The notes under the pieces are model-generated. The model saw nothing but the letters and a program-made list of their open reading frames with translations, had not been told where the DNA came from and did no database searches. 64,000 bases of DNA, taken from assembly GCA_003612395.1 (NCBI GenBank), contig RAYQ01000016.1, forward strand, positions 1 to 64,000, written 5' to 3'. Positions 53,532-61,222 of this stretch are shown here, piece by piece. The first letter of the stretch is position 1, and each line of letters opens with the position of its first letter. The translations under genes were made by a program, and so were the position numbers. The stretch comes from Parablautia intestinalis (GTDB lineage: Bacteria > Bacillota > Clostridia > Lachnospirales > Lachnospiraceae).

Positions 53532-54638
53532 ATGCTGAAAAACAAGACCTATAACAGGAAAAAGATTGTCACCATATTCTTTGCGTGCCTTGTTATGTTT
53601 TCCGTTCTTATAGGGCGGCTTGTCTATTTGATGGTGTTTCAGTCAGATTATTATACGGAAAAGGCAAAGCAGCTGCATGAAAGGGAAAGAAGCATAAAGG
53701 CGGCCAGAGGAAGGATATTAGATGCCAACGGCACAGTGATTGCAGACAATAAGACGGTCTGCACCATCTCCGTTATCCATAATCAGATTAAGGATCCTGA
53801 TAAAATAGTGGAGGTTTTAAGCAGGGAGCTTGATCTTACGGAAGAATATGTACAAAAGAGGGTTGAGAAGTATTCAGCCATAGAAAGAATCAAAAGCAAC
53901 GTGGAGAAGGAAAAAGGAGATGCCATCAGGGCATACAATCTGGAAGGGGTCAAAGTGGATGAGGATTACAAGCGTTATTATCCCTACGGATCTCTTGCAT
54001 CCAAGGTACTAGGCTTTACGGGAGGCGATAATCAGGGGATTATCGGGCTGGAAGTGAAATATGAAGAGTACTTAAAGGGAAAAGAAGGCACAATTCTTAC
54101 GGTTACGGATGCCAGAGGGGTTGAACTGGATGCGGCAGGTGAGGAGAGAGTGGAGCCTGTAGCAGGAAATGACCTCTATATCAGTCTGGACATGAATATT
54201 CAAAGTTATGCTACCCAGCTGGCAAAACAGGTGATGGAGACCAAAGAGGCGGAGCGGGTATCCATATTGGTTATGAATCCGCAAAACGGGGAAATTATGG
54301 CTATGGTGGATGTGCCGGAATTTGATTTAAATAACCCCTATGATTTACCTGACGATGTGCTGCAGGAAGGGATAACAGAAGAAAAAAAGCAGGAGTTATT
54401 AAATGCAATGTGGAGAAACGGATGTATCAATGATACCTATGAGCCCGGATCTACCTTTAAGATTATTACGGCGGCCGCAGGCCTTGAAGGCGGCGTGGTG
54501 CACCCGGAGGACCAGTTTAGCTGTCCCGGCTTTATTATGGTGGAGGACAGACGGATCAGATGCCATAAGGTATCAGGGCATGGAGCAGAAAACTTTGTGC
54601 AGGCTACCATGAACAGCTGTAAGCCGGTGTTTATATAA
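53532..54638 (+). CDS. SpoVD/FtsI-type class B penicillin-binding protein, 5' part of an interrupted gene
   Basis: The frame encodes a membrane anchor (IVTIFFACLVMFSVLIGRLVYLMVF), the RGRILDANGTVIAD dimerisation block and the transpeptidase nucleophile S307 (STFK). It is cut right in the SxN motif: N-S362-C-K-P-V-F-I-stop. The rest of the gene is found in frame at 59577-60215 beyond a 4,953-bp element. Joined, they give 576 residues, a normal length. ATG 53532 has GAGAGG upstream; a longer frame back to 53391 overlaps the previous pbp and is not used. Unless spliced at DNA level, this half would be an inactive membrane protein. Confidence 0.9.
   Translation: MLKNKTYNRKKIVTIFFACLVMFSVLIGRLVYLMVFQSDYYTEKAKQLHERERSIKAARGRILDANGTVIADNKTVCTISVIHNQIKDPDKIVEVLSRELDLTEEYVQKRVEKYSAIERIKSNVEKEKGDAIRAYNLEGVKVDEDYKRYYPYGSLASKVLGFTGGDNQGIIGLEVKYEEYLKGKEGTILTVTDARGVELDAAGEERVEPVAGNDLYISLDMNIQSYATQLAKQVMETKEAERVSILVMNPQNGEIMAMVDVPEFDLNNPYDLPDDVLQEGITEEKKQELLNAMWRNGCINDTYEPGSTFKIITAAAGLEGGVVHPEDQFSCPGFIMVEDRRIRCHKVSGHGAENFVQATMNSCKPVFI
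54617..54634 (+). repeat. Left attachment repeat of the intervening element
   Basis: CTGTAAGCCGGTGTTTAT. It encodes the C-K-P-V-F-I part of the interrupted motif. It differs from the right copy only at its seventh base (G here, T on the right). Confidence 0.85.
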
Positions 54639-54639
54639 A

Positions 54640-54722
54640 TAACAAACGCCGATACGCTTCGCGAATCGGCTTGTAATAAAAAAATCACTGCCATGCTTTG
54701 AAAATCGGCTTATTATAAAAAT
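54640..54722 (-). repeat. Dispersed hairpin repeat, locus 5 (two A units)
   Basis: Read on the minus strand, two A units follow one another (AATAAGCCGATTTTC... and ACAAGCCGATTCGC...CGGCGTTTGTTA). The family therefore also occurs inside the intervening element, immediately next to its left end. Confidence 0.6.
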
Positions 54723-54724
54723 AA

Positions 54725-54750
54725 CGCCTGACCGGTTTTTGGGGCAGGCG
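54725..54750 (-). terminator. Terminator of the ABC importer operon
   Basis: On the minus strand CGCCTG...CAGGCG form the stem, supported by CC/GG pairs inside, followed by TTATTTTTAT. It lies 20 bases after the ATPase stop. Confidence 0.75.
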
Positions 54751-54769
54751 CATAAAATCACATGTTACT

Positions 54770-55564
54770 TTATCCAAGGATAACTTTATCATTGGCGAAT
54801 TCTTCGCCGCTGGCGGCTTCAAATTTGTGCAGCAGATCTTCCACCGTCAGTTTTTTCTTTTCCTCACCACGAATATCCAGAATAATTTTACCATCCATCA
54901 GCATAATCAGTCTGTTGCCGTGGGTAATGGCATCTCTCATGTTGTGGGTAATCATGAGAGTGGTAAGATGGTCTCTTGTTACAATATATTCAGTGGTATC
55001 TAAAACCTTGGCCGCTGTTTTAGGATCGAGAGCAGCGGTATGCTCGTCTAAAAGAAGGAGCCTTGGCTTTTGCAGGGTTGCCATCAGCAAAGTGAGGGCC
55101 TGGCGCTGACCGCCTGACAGAAGTCCTACTTTGGTGGTTAACCGGTTTTCTAACCCCAAATCCAGTATTTTTAGCTTTTCTTTGTATTCTTCTCTTTCCT
55201 TTTTGGAAATGCCGGTTTTTAAAAAGCGGCTGCGTCCGCGGCGCTTTGCAAGTGCAAGATTTTCTTCGATTCCCATAGAAGCAGCTGTGCCTGTCATAGG
55301 ATCCTGGAATACCCGTCCAAGGAATCTGGCGCGTTTATGCTCGGAGAGCTTCGTCACATCCGTACCGTCAATTATGATTTGACCTGCATCTATGGACCAC
55401 ACTCCGGCAATGGCATTCATCATTGTGGACTTACCGGCGCCATTTCCACCGATAACAGTGACGAAATCTCCATCCTCAAGGGTTAAAGAAAAGTTATCCA
55501 ATGCCAGTTTTTCGTTGACGGTGCCGGGATTAAAAATTTTTGTCACATTCTTCATCTCAAGCAT
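54770..55564 (-). CDS. ABC importer ATP-binding protein (TrpZ/COG1101-like)
   Basis: A 264-residue ATPase with Walker A GGNGAGKSTMMNAIAG, the signature LSGGQRQALTLLMATL, Walker B LLLLDEHTAALDP and the H-loop MITHNMRDAI. The unusual DEHTAALDP and FQDPMTGTAASMGIEENLALA are typical of the ATPase paired with COG2984/COG4120 proteins. Its start overlaps the permease end by eight bases, and GGGAGG lies upstream. It is the last gene of the operon inside the intervening element. Confidence 0.92.
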   Translation of the reverse strand: MLEMKNVTKIFNPGTVNEKLALDNFSLTLEDGDFVTVIGGNGAGKSTMMNAIAGVWSIDAGQIIIDGTDVTKLSEHKRARFLGRVFQDPMTGTAASMGIEENLALAKRRGRSRFLKTGISKKEREEYKEKLKILDLGLENRLTTKVGLLSGGQRQALTLLMATLQKPRLLLLDEHTAALDPKTAAKVLDTTEYIVTRDHLTTLMITHNMRDAITHGNRLIMLMDGKIILDIRGEEKKKLTVEDLLHKFEAASGEEFANDKVILG

Positions 55565-56489
55565 GATTGTTTCCTCCCTTTTTTAAAGCATATCCGGTGT
55601 TAAAAAGCTTTCTCTTCCAGTAAGGAATACCAAGGAAGAAGGCAACTACAAGGGCGGACAGAAGCTTTAAAAGATCCGTGTCAATACCCAGCCAGATAAC
55701 TACCTGCAGTACAAGATAGTAGAGAATAGAGCCAAGAGCAACACCAATGAGCTTGAAGCCAAAGTTGTGGAAAATGCGTTTAAAGGCGGCTTCCCCGATG
55801 ATGACGGCGGCGAGTCCTATTACAATGGCTCCCCGCCCCATATTAATATCGGTAAAACCCTGATACTGGGCAAGGAGAGCGCCGGAAAGGCCTACAAGAC
55901 CGTTGGAAATCATAAGGCCAAGCACCTTTGAAAGATTTGTATTGATACCCTGCGCCCTTGCCATATTGCTGTTGCAGCCTGTGGCACGTAAGGCGCATCC
56001 AAGTTCGGTTCCAAAGAACCAGTAAAGAAGGATAACCAGTAAAATAATACTGACTGAAACGATGAAAATCGGATTCTGATAAAAGGGTACGCCTTTAATA
56101 TATCGCAATGAAACCAAAAGGTCATATTTATCTACATTAATTGCCTGATTTGCTTTTCCCATGATTTTCAGATTAACGGAGTACAGGGAAAGCTGGGTTA
56201 AGATACCTGAAAGAATAGGAGGGATACCCATAAACGTATGAAAAATGCCTGTTACAAATCCTGTAGTCATACCGGCTAAGGTTGCGGCAAGCATGGAAAT
56301 ATAAATATTCTGGCCGGACAGAACCATCACAATACAGACAGCGCCTCCCGTACACAGCGAACCATCTACCGTAAGGTCGGCGATGTCAAGAATCCGATAG
56401 GTGATGTAGATGCCGATAGCGGTGATGCCCCAGATAAGTCCCTGTGAGATTGCTCCCGGCAGTGCATTGAGCAGGTTTAAGATATTCAT
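55557..56489 (-). CDS. ABC importer permease (COG4120-like)
   Basis: A 310-residue membrane protein with eight to nine hydrophobic segments, related to branched-chain amino acid and sugar ABC permeases (ITYRILDIADLTVDGSLCTGGA near the N-terminus; FGTELGCALRATGCNSNMARAQGIN in the coupling region). Together with the lipoprotein and ATPase it forms an importer of the TrpXYZ type, whose members in related bacteria take up tryptophan or tyrosine. The substrate here is inferred only. Confidence 0.9.
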   Translation of the reverse strand: MNILNLLNALPGAISQGLIWGITAIGIYITYRILDIADLTVDGSLCTGGAVCIVMVLSGQNIYISMLAATLAGMTTGFVTGIFHTFMGIPPILSGILTQLSLYSVNLKIMGKANQAINVDKYDLLVSLRYIKGVPFYQNPIFIVSVSIILLVILLYWFFGTELGCALRATGCNSNMARAQGINTNLSKVLGLMISNGLVGLSGALLAQYQGFTDINMGRGAIVIGLAAVIIGEAAFKRIFHNFGFKLIGVALGSILYYLVLQVVIWLGIDTDLLKLLSALVVAFFLGIPYWKRKLFNTGYALKKGGNNHA

Positions 56490-56583
56490 TGATTTCCTCC
56501 AAGAATAGTACTATATAGTTTTGTAAAAAGCAGCGAGAGAAATTCCCCCGCTGCCTGCCATTTATGTGTGTCTGCCAAAACGA

Positions 56584-57690
56584 CTATTCAGCGATTGCCT
56601 CATAATCATCAGGAACTGTGATGTTTAATGCTTCACAGTTTGCCGCATTGTATTTCTTTGTGAAGGTCGGTGCATATTCAATTGGCATTGTGGAGATATC
56701 AGATTCTCCTTTCAGAATCTTTGCAGCCATCCGGCCTGTACCAACGCCAAGGTCATAGTAGCTGATAGATAAGGTAGCAACACCGCATCCGGAGCAGATC
56801 CCTTCCTCACCTGCGATAACAGGAATACCGGCAGGAATACATATATTGTTAATAAGCTCTGCATTAGAAGCAGCGGTATTGTCAGTTGGAACATAAATTA
56901 CATCTACTTCGTTTACTGCGTTTGTAACTACGGAAGAAAGGTCGTTGGAATCTGAGAATGCATAATATTCACAGCTGTAGCCTTTTTCCTCAAGAAAAGT
57001 TTTAATGGTATCTACCTGATACTGCGAATTTGCTTCGGCAGAACAGTATAAAAGACCAATATTTTTGGCATCAGGGAATAACTCTGCAAGCATGTCTGCC
57101 TGACCGTCAAGAGGAGCAAGGTCTGATGTACCGGATACATTTCCGCCTACGGTACCGTTAAAATCTTCGATTTCAAGGGCTACGCCGTATTCTGTTACGG
57201 ATGTTCCAAGGATAGGAATCTCATTTGTTCCTGCAATAGCAGCCTGAAGGGCAGGAGTTGCATTTGCAAGAATCAGGTCCACATCATTGGATACAAAGCT
57301 GTTGATAATGGTGGAGCAGGTGTTTGTATCACCCTGGGCATTCTGCTCGTCAAAAGTAACCTGATCGCCTAATTCCTCTGTCAGAGCATCCTTAAATCCC
57401 TGTGTTGCGGCATCTAATGCTTCATGCTGTACCAGCTGGCAGATACCTACAGTGTAGGTTTCACCGTCTGCAGAAGCATCGGACTCATCGCCGGCTTCGG
57501 TATCAGCTTCAGCATCTGCTGCGGTATCATCCGGCTGTGCCTGCACATCGTCTGCTGCATCGGCATCTGCCGCATCAGCATCAGCAATGCTCTCACTGGC
57601 AGAAGCCGCCTCCTGCTTATCTGCTCCGCCGCAGGCCGTAAGCGTGCCGATCATGGCTACGGTTAATAGTAACGCTAATAATTTCTTCAT
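56584..57690 (-). CDS. ABC importer substrate-binding lipoprotein (TrpX/COG2984-like)
   Basis: A 368-residue lipoprotein: signal peptide MKKLLALLLTVAMIGTLTAC with a lipobox ending at C20, then a linker of about 60 residues rich in Ala, Asp and Glu (many D-A-A-D repeats), then a two-lobed periplasmic-binding fold of the COG2984 type (VGICQLVQHEALDAATQGFKDAL, NIGLLYCSAEANSQYQ, VDVIYVPTDNTAASNA). ATG 57690 fits the signal peptide. A strong promoter lies upstream at 57752-57780. Confidence 0.92.
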   Translation of the reverse strand: MKKLLALLLTVAMIGTLTACGGADKQEAASASESIADADAADADAADDVQAQPDDTAADAEADTEAGDESDASADGETYTVGICQLVQHEALDAATQGFKDALTEELGDQVTFDEQNAQGDTNTCSTIINSFVSNDVDLILANATPALQAAIAGTNEIPILGTSVTEYGVALEIEDFNGTVGGNVSGTSDLAPLDGQADMLAELFPDAKNIGLLYCSAEANSQYQVDTIKTFLEEKGYSCEYYAFSDSNDLSSVVTNAVNEVDVIYVPTDNTAASNAELINNICIPAGIPVIAGEEGICSGCGVATLSISYYDLGVGTGRMAAKILKGESDISTMPIEYAPTFTKKYNAANCEALNITVPDDYEAIAE

Positions 57691-57751
57691 AATGATTGCC
57701 TCCTGATAGATTATTGCAGCGTTCAGAAAATAAAAGAACACTGCGTATCAG

Positions 57752-57780
57752 ATTATACAAGTTTAAAGCGCTAAAGTCAA
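57752..57780 (-). promoter_or_regulatory. Vegetative promoter of the ABC importer operon
   Basis: On the minus strand TTGACT (57780-57775) and TATAAT (57757-57752) are separated by 17 bases, near-consensus for the housekeeping sigma factor. The importer would be expressed while the element is in place. Confidence 0.8.
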
Positions 57781-57811
57781 TGCAATTTTTTGCATTTTTT
57801 CTATCTGTTTT

Positions 57812-57839
57812 TAATATTTATGCGGACAAAACATATATT
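57812..57839 (+). promoter_or_regulatory. Sigma-E-like promoter candidate for the recombinase operon
   Basis: TAATATT at 57812-57818 fits the mother-cell sigma-E -35 consensus, and CATATATT at 57832-57839 fits most of the -10 consensus CATACAAT; the spacer is 13 bases. The 57867 gene starts 28 bases downstream, after AAAGGA. The surroundings are A/T-rich, so a chance match cannot be excluded. Confidence 0.5.
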
Positions 57840-57866
57840 TAAAGTAAAATGTTAAAGGATTTTTAA

Positions 57867-58043
57867 ATGGAGAAAGTATTGTCAGAAAAGGAAAAAGAAT
57901 CCGTGAAACAGCAGATTCTGCTTACAGCCGTGGAGCTGCTTGCAGAGCGGGGGCTTATGGACAACAGAGAAAAAAACAGGATTAAGAGCAGGCTTGCGTA
58001 TGGGGAGGTGTATTTGAATAGTGGAAAGAGTCGGGATTTATAA
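57867..58043 (+). CDS. Small protein upstream of and overlapping the recombinase gene
   Basis: A 58-codon frame (starts MEKVLSEKEKESVKQQ) with a good ribosome binding site, AAAGGA, seven bases upstream. It overlaps the recombinase start by 23 bases. It is helical and highly charged, with no domain that I can name (LLTAVELLAERGLMDNREKNRIKSRL, given in parts, resembles short proteins found before recombinases in Clostridial elements). A role as recombination directionality factor is a plausible guess from position. It was identified by reading the sequence because of its short length. Confidence 0.65.
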   Translation: MEKVLSEKEKESVKQQILLTAVELLAERGLMDNREKNRIKSRLAYGEVYLNSGKSRDL

Positions 58044-59565
58044 CAGATGTAGCACGGAGGAGGAAAGTCAGAGAAATGCTCTGGCCAGCCAGGCTCTTGA
58101 GAGCAGGGAAATAGCGCAAAAGATGGGGTGGCACATTGCGGAGCAGTATATAGAATCACAGACAGGTACCGTAGCTTACAAGCGAAATGAATATCAAAGG
58201 CTGCTTGAGGATATGGGGAAGGATAAACTGGATATTGTGATGATCAAATCTATTGACAGACTTATGCGTTCCGCCAGAGACTGGTATTTTTTCTTAAGCA
58301 GGCTGACAGAAAACAATTTAAGACTATATATCTATATAGAAGGAAAATTTTATACGCCGGAGGATAATCTGATTTCAGGAATCAAGGCTATTCTTGCGGA
58401 GGACTTTAGCAGGGAACTTTCCAAAAAAATCAGGAATGCCCACAGAAGAAGACAGGAAAAAAAGAGCGGCTGCAATATTACCTGTGAAATGTTTGGATGG
58501 GATAAGGTGGCTAAGGACACTTATGTAATAAATGAACAGGAAGCGGAGTATTACAGAACCGCTTTTTTGCTTGCAAAGGAGGGAAAAGGCTTTTACACCA
58601 TAAGCAATGTTCTCTATGAGATGGGGGCCAGAGGGAGAAGCGGCCAGAGAATTTCCCAGGCCCAGTGGAGAAAGATGCTTTACTCGCCAAGGGCACACGG
58701 AACAATGGTCTTAAACATGCGAAGCTATAATTTTGATACAAAGCGGTATGAGAAGGTGCCGGAGAGCGACTGGATTATTATGGAGCATGCTCTCCCGGCC
58801 ATTGTGCCGGAAAAATACCAGCAGGAAGTGATTGCTGTGATGAAAAGGAGAGCGGAATCTTTACCTGCACAGGTAACGCAGACACAGCCTGCGGTACCTG
58901 ACAACAGGCAAAGTCCGCTGCACGCAAAGGGGTATAAATATGATTTTACACGAAAGCTTATATGCGCAGAGTGCGGAAGGTATTATTACAGAACCTGCTA
59001 CAACACGAAAGCAGGGAAAAAGGCGGTTTGGAAATGTTCTGCTTTTTTAGAAGGAGGCAGAAAGAAGAAAGGGCAGAAGGCAGGGTGCAATAACAGGCAT
59101 CTGCCGGAGGAAGAACTCTATTGTTACATGGAAAAAGAGCTTTTAAAACGTTATGAAATATCCGGAAAGGAAAAAGAGTGTCTTCAGGGAGAGCTTATGA
59201 ATGCGGTAAGAAAGAGCCTGAAAGCGGAGGATGATGAGGGGATGCTTCTGAAACTTTTAAAGGAGCAAAAGAAGCTTGAAGGCAAAAAGGAGATGTTGAT
59301 GGAAAAGCTGTTAAAAGGTGTGATAGAGGATGAAGACTACGAAAAATACAGTAAAAATCTCACGGAGCGCATTTGCCGCCTCAAGGAAAAAATCGGGGGC
59401 ATAAAGCAGGAAAAAGAGCCATATAATAACTATGAGATGCGTCTTTCGAAAATAAAGGAGGCGGTTATAGAAGGAAAAATAATTGAAAAGGCATTGCTAA
59501 AAGAAACTCTTAAGAAGGTTTCCGGTATAGAAGTACATAAGGAGGGAAGCCTTACAATTATGTAA
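58021..59565 (+). CDS. Large serine recombinase of the intervening element
   Basis: A 514-residue recombinase. The catalytic domain starts VGIYNRCSTEEE with nucleophile S11, and has IKSIDRLMRSARDW. A recombinase domain (about 150-260) and a zinc ribbon (CAECGRYYYRTC ... CSAF ... CNNRHLPEEEL) follow, then a long C-terminal coiled coil. It is only distantly like the TnpX protein at 5872. GTG 58021 is 12 bases after GGGGAGG and overlaps the small gene before it, so both are probably co-expressed. Its stop is five bases before the right attachment repeat. Confidence 0.92.
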   Translation: MERVGIYNRCSTEEESQRNALASQALESREIAQKMGWHIAEQYIESQTGTVAYKRNEYQRLLEDMGKDKLDIVMIKSIDRLMRSARDWYFFLSRLTENNLRLYIYIEGKFYTPEDNLISGIKAILAEDFSRELSKKIRNAHRRRQEKKSGCNITCEMFGWDKVAKDTYVINEQEAEYYRTAFLLAKEGKGFYTISNVLYEMGARGRSGQRISQAQWRKMLYSPRAHGTMVLNMRSYNFDTKRYEKVPESDWIIMEHALPAIVPEKYQQEVIAVMKRRAESLPAQVTQTQPAVPDNRQSPLHAKGYKYDFTRKLICAECGRYYYRTCYNTKAGKKAVWKCSAFLEGGRKKKGQKAGCNNRHLPEEELYCYMEKELLKRYEISGKEKECLQGELMNAVRKSLKAEDDEGMLLKLLKEQKKLEGKKEMLMEKLLKGVIEDEDYEKYSKNLTERICRLKEKIGGIKQEKEPYNNYEMRLSKIKEAVIEGKIIEKALLKETLKKVSGIEVHKEGSLTIM

Positions 59566-59569
59566 ATAC

Positions 59570-59587
59570 CTGTAATCCGGTGTTTAT
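59570..59587 (+). repeat. Right attachment repeat of the intervening element
   Basis: CTGTAATCCGGTGTTTAT. It encodes C-N-P-V-F-I, providing the Asn of the SxN motif that the left half lacks. It is in the same reading phase as the left copy. Confidence 0.85.
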
Positions 59588-60215
59588 TACGGTGGGTTTA
59601 AGGCTGGGAGTGGAAAATTACTATCATTATTTTGAACAGTTTGGCCTGCTTAACAAAACAGGTGTGGATCTGCCGGGGGAGGCGGGAACGATTATGCATA
59701 AGATGGAAGATATGAAGGCAGTGGAACTTGCTACAGTGTCTTTTGGACAGTCCTTCCAGATTACGCCCATACAGCTTGCCACTACAGCCTCATCCATCAT
59801 CAATGGCGGAAACAGAATTACGCCGCATTTTGCAGTGAAGACCTCTGACAGGAAGGGAACGGAGATAGAGAAATTTTCTTATCCGGTAACAGAGCATATC
59901 GTATCGAAGGATACCTCTGCTACCATGCGGATGATTTTAGAGCAGGTGGTGGAAAACGGTTCCGGTAAAAACGGATATGTGGAGGGAGCAAGAGTGGGGG
60001 GAAAGACAGCCACCAGCCAGACCCTTCCAAGGGGAAGCGGCAGGTACATAGCTTCTTTCCTGGGGTTTGCTCCCGCTGATGATCCCCAGGTGCTTGCCCT
60101 TTGCATCATACATAACCCCCAGGGGGTTTATTATGGCGGGCAGGTGGCGGCACCGGTGGTGAGACAGCTTTTTGAAAATATTCTTCCTTATTTAGGGAAA
60201 ATGGATTATAATTGA
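59577..60215 (+). CDS. SpoVD/FtsI-type penicillin-binding protein, 3' part of the interrupted gene
   Basis: The frame continues P-V-F-I-T-V-G-L-R-L-G and runs through NKTGVDLPGEAG, SFGQSFQITPIQLATT and VGGKTATSQTLPRG to the stop at 60215. In the joined protein the third motif is K507-T-A rather than K-T-G. No PASTA domain follows. There is no start codon with a ribosome binding site, so this half is silent unless joined to 53532-54632. mraY starts 12 bases after its stop. Confidence 0.9.
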   Translation, partial: PVFITVGLRLGVENYYHYFEQFGLLNKTGVDLPGEAGTIMHKMEDMKAVELATVSFGQSFQITPIQLATTASSIINGGNRITPHFAVKTSDRKGTEIEKFSYPVTEHIVSKDTSATMRMILEQVVENGSGKNGYVEGARVGGKTATSQTLPRGSGRYIASFLGFAPADDPQVLALCIIHNPQGVYYGGQVAAPVVRQLFENILPYLGKMDYN

Positions 60216-60227
60216 GAGGTGCAGGTA

Positions 60228-61187
60228 ATGAACAGCAGTGTTATTATGATGCCTGTCTTACTGTCTTTTGGCTTAAGCGCAGTGTTAGGACCGCTTATCA
60301 TTCCGCTGCTTCGCAGGCTTAAGGTAGGACAGACGGTCAGGGATGACGGACCCAGCAGCCATTTAAAAAAGACGGGTACACCTACCATGGGAGGCATTTT
60401 GATTATGGCCAGCATGGCAGTTACGTCTGTGCTGTATGTAAAGGATTATCCCGGAATTGTCCCTGTTTTGGTTTTGACATTGGGATTTGGTTTGATTGGC
60501 TTATTAGATGATTATATTAAGGTGGTGCTCAGGCGTTCCATGGGGCTTAGGGCATGGCAGAAGATGCTTCTGCAGTTATTGGTGACGGGGCTTTTTGCAC
60601 GCTATCTGCTGCGGTTTTCAGAAAATTTACTGGTAATGCGTATCCCTTTCTTAAAGGGATATTACGTGGACTTTGGCTGGTTTAATATTCCGCTTTTGTT
60701 TCTTGTAGTGATTGGAACAGTAAATGGTACGAATTTTACAGACGGATTAGACGGGCTTGCGGGCAGTGTGACAGTTATGATCGCAACCTTTTTTACAGTT
60801 GCTGCTCTTGGAACAGGAACAGAGATAGGACCAATTACCTGTGCGGTTACAGGTGCTTTGCTGGGATTTCTCCTGTTTAATGTGCATCCTGCCAGCGTCT
60901 TTATGGGGGATACCGGTTCGCTGGCTCTTGGCGGTTTTGTGGCAGGCTGTGCGTATATGATGCAGATGCCTTTGTTTTTGCCCATTGTGGGATTCGTTTA
61001 TGTGGCTGAGGTTTTGTCTGTTGTCATACAGGTGATTTATTTTAAGGCAAGTGGAGGAAAGAGGTTTTTTAAAATGGCACCGCTCCATCATCATTTTGAG
61101 CTTTGCGGATGGAGTGAGACAAAGATTGTGGCAGTGTTTTCTATTGTTACGGCACTTCTCTGTCTGATTGCTCTGTACGGCATTTGA
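60228..61187 (+). CDS. mraY: Phospho-N-acetylmuramoyl-pentapeptide transferase MraY
   Basis: A 319-residue integral membrane enzyme of about ten segments that makes lipid I. Motifs include GPSSHLKKTGTPTMGG, LLDDYIKVV, NFTDGLDGLAG, VFMGDTGSLALGG and PLHHHFELCGWSE, with the catalytic Asp and His residues. ATG 60228 has GAGAGG seven bases upstream. It would be transcribed behind the element unless internal promoters operate. Confidence 0.96.
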   Translation: MNSSVIMMPVLLSFGLSAVLGPLIIPLLRRLKVGQTVRDDGPSSHLKKTGTPTMGGILIMASMAVTSVLYVKDYPGIVPVLVLTLGFGLIGLLDDYIKVVLRRSMGLRAWQKMLLQLLVTGLFARYLLRFSENLLVMRIPFLKGYYVDFGWFNIPLLFLVVIGTVNGTNFTDGLDGLAGSVTVMIATFFTVAALGTGTEIGPITCAVTGALLGFLLFNVHPASVFMGDTGSLALGGFVAGCAYMMQMPLFLPIVGFVYVAEVLSVVIQVIYFKASGGKRFFKMAPLHHHFELCGWSETKIVAVFSIVTALLCLIALYGI

Positions 61188-61222
61188 ATTTAACAGGAAA
61201 TTGAAAGAAATGGAGGATATAC

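Larger units (their letters stand above)
54617..59587. mobile_element. Recombinase-encoding intervening element in the second pbp gene
   Basis: The element is bounded by direct repeats CTGTAA-G/T-CCGGTGTTTAT (54617-54634 and 59570-59587; 17 of 18 identical). The period of 4,953 bp is the length that would be lost on excision. Inside are an ABC importer operon on the minus strand (54770-57690), a 58-codon gene (57867-58043) and a large serine recombinase (58021-59565) ending five bases before the right repeat. Excision restores the pbp frame exactly. The layout matches sporulation intervening elements such as skin. No phage structural genes are present. Confidence 0.88.

Noticed and set aside
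57402-57666. His-rich and other frames opposite the lipoprotein gene
   Set aside because: They mirror the Ala/Asp-rich linker codons on the other strand; no start signals.
54618-59587. Group I or II intron or intein instead of a DNA element
   Set aside because: The insert encodes a serine recombinase and an opposing ABC operon, shows no intron core and no intein motifs, and has direct-repeat boundaries.
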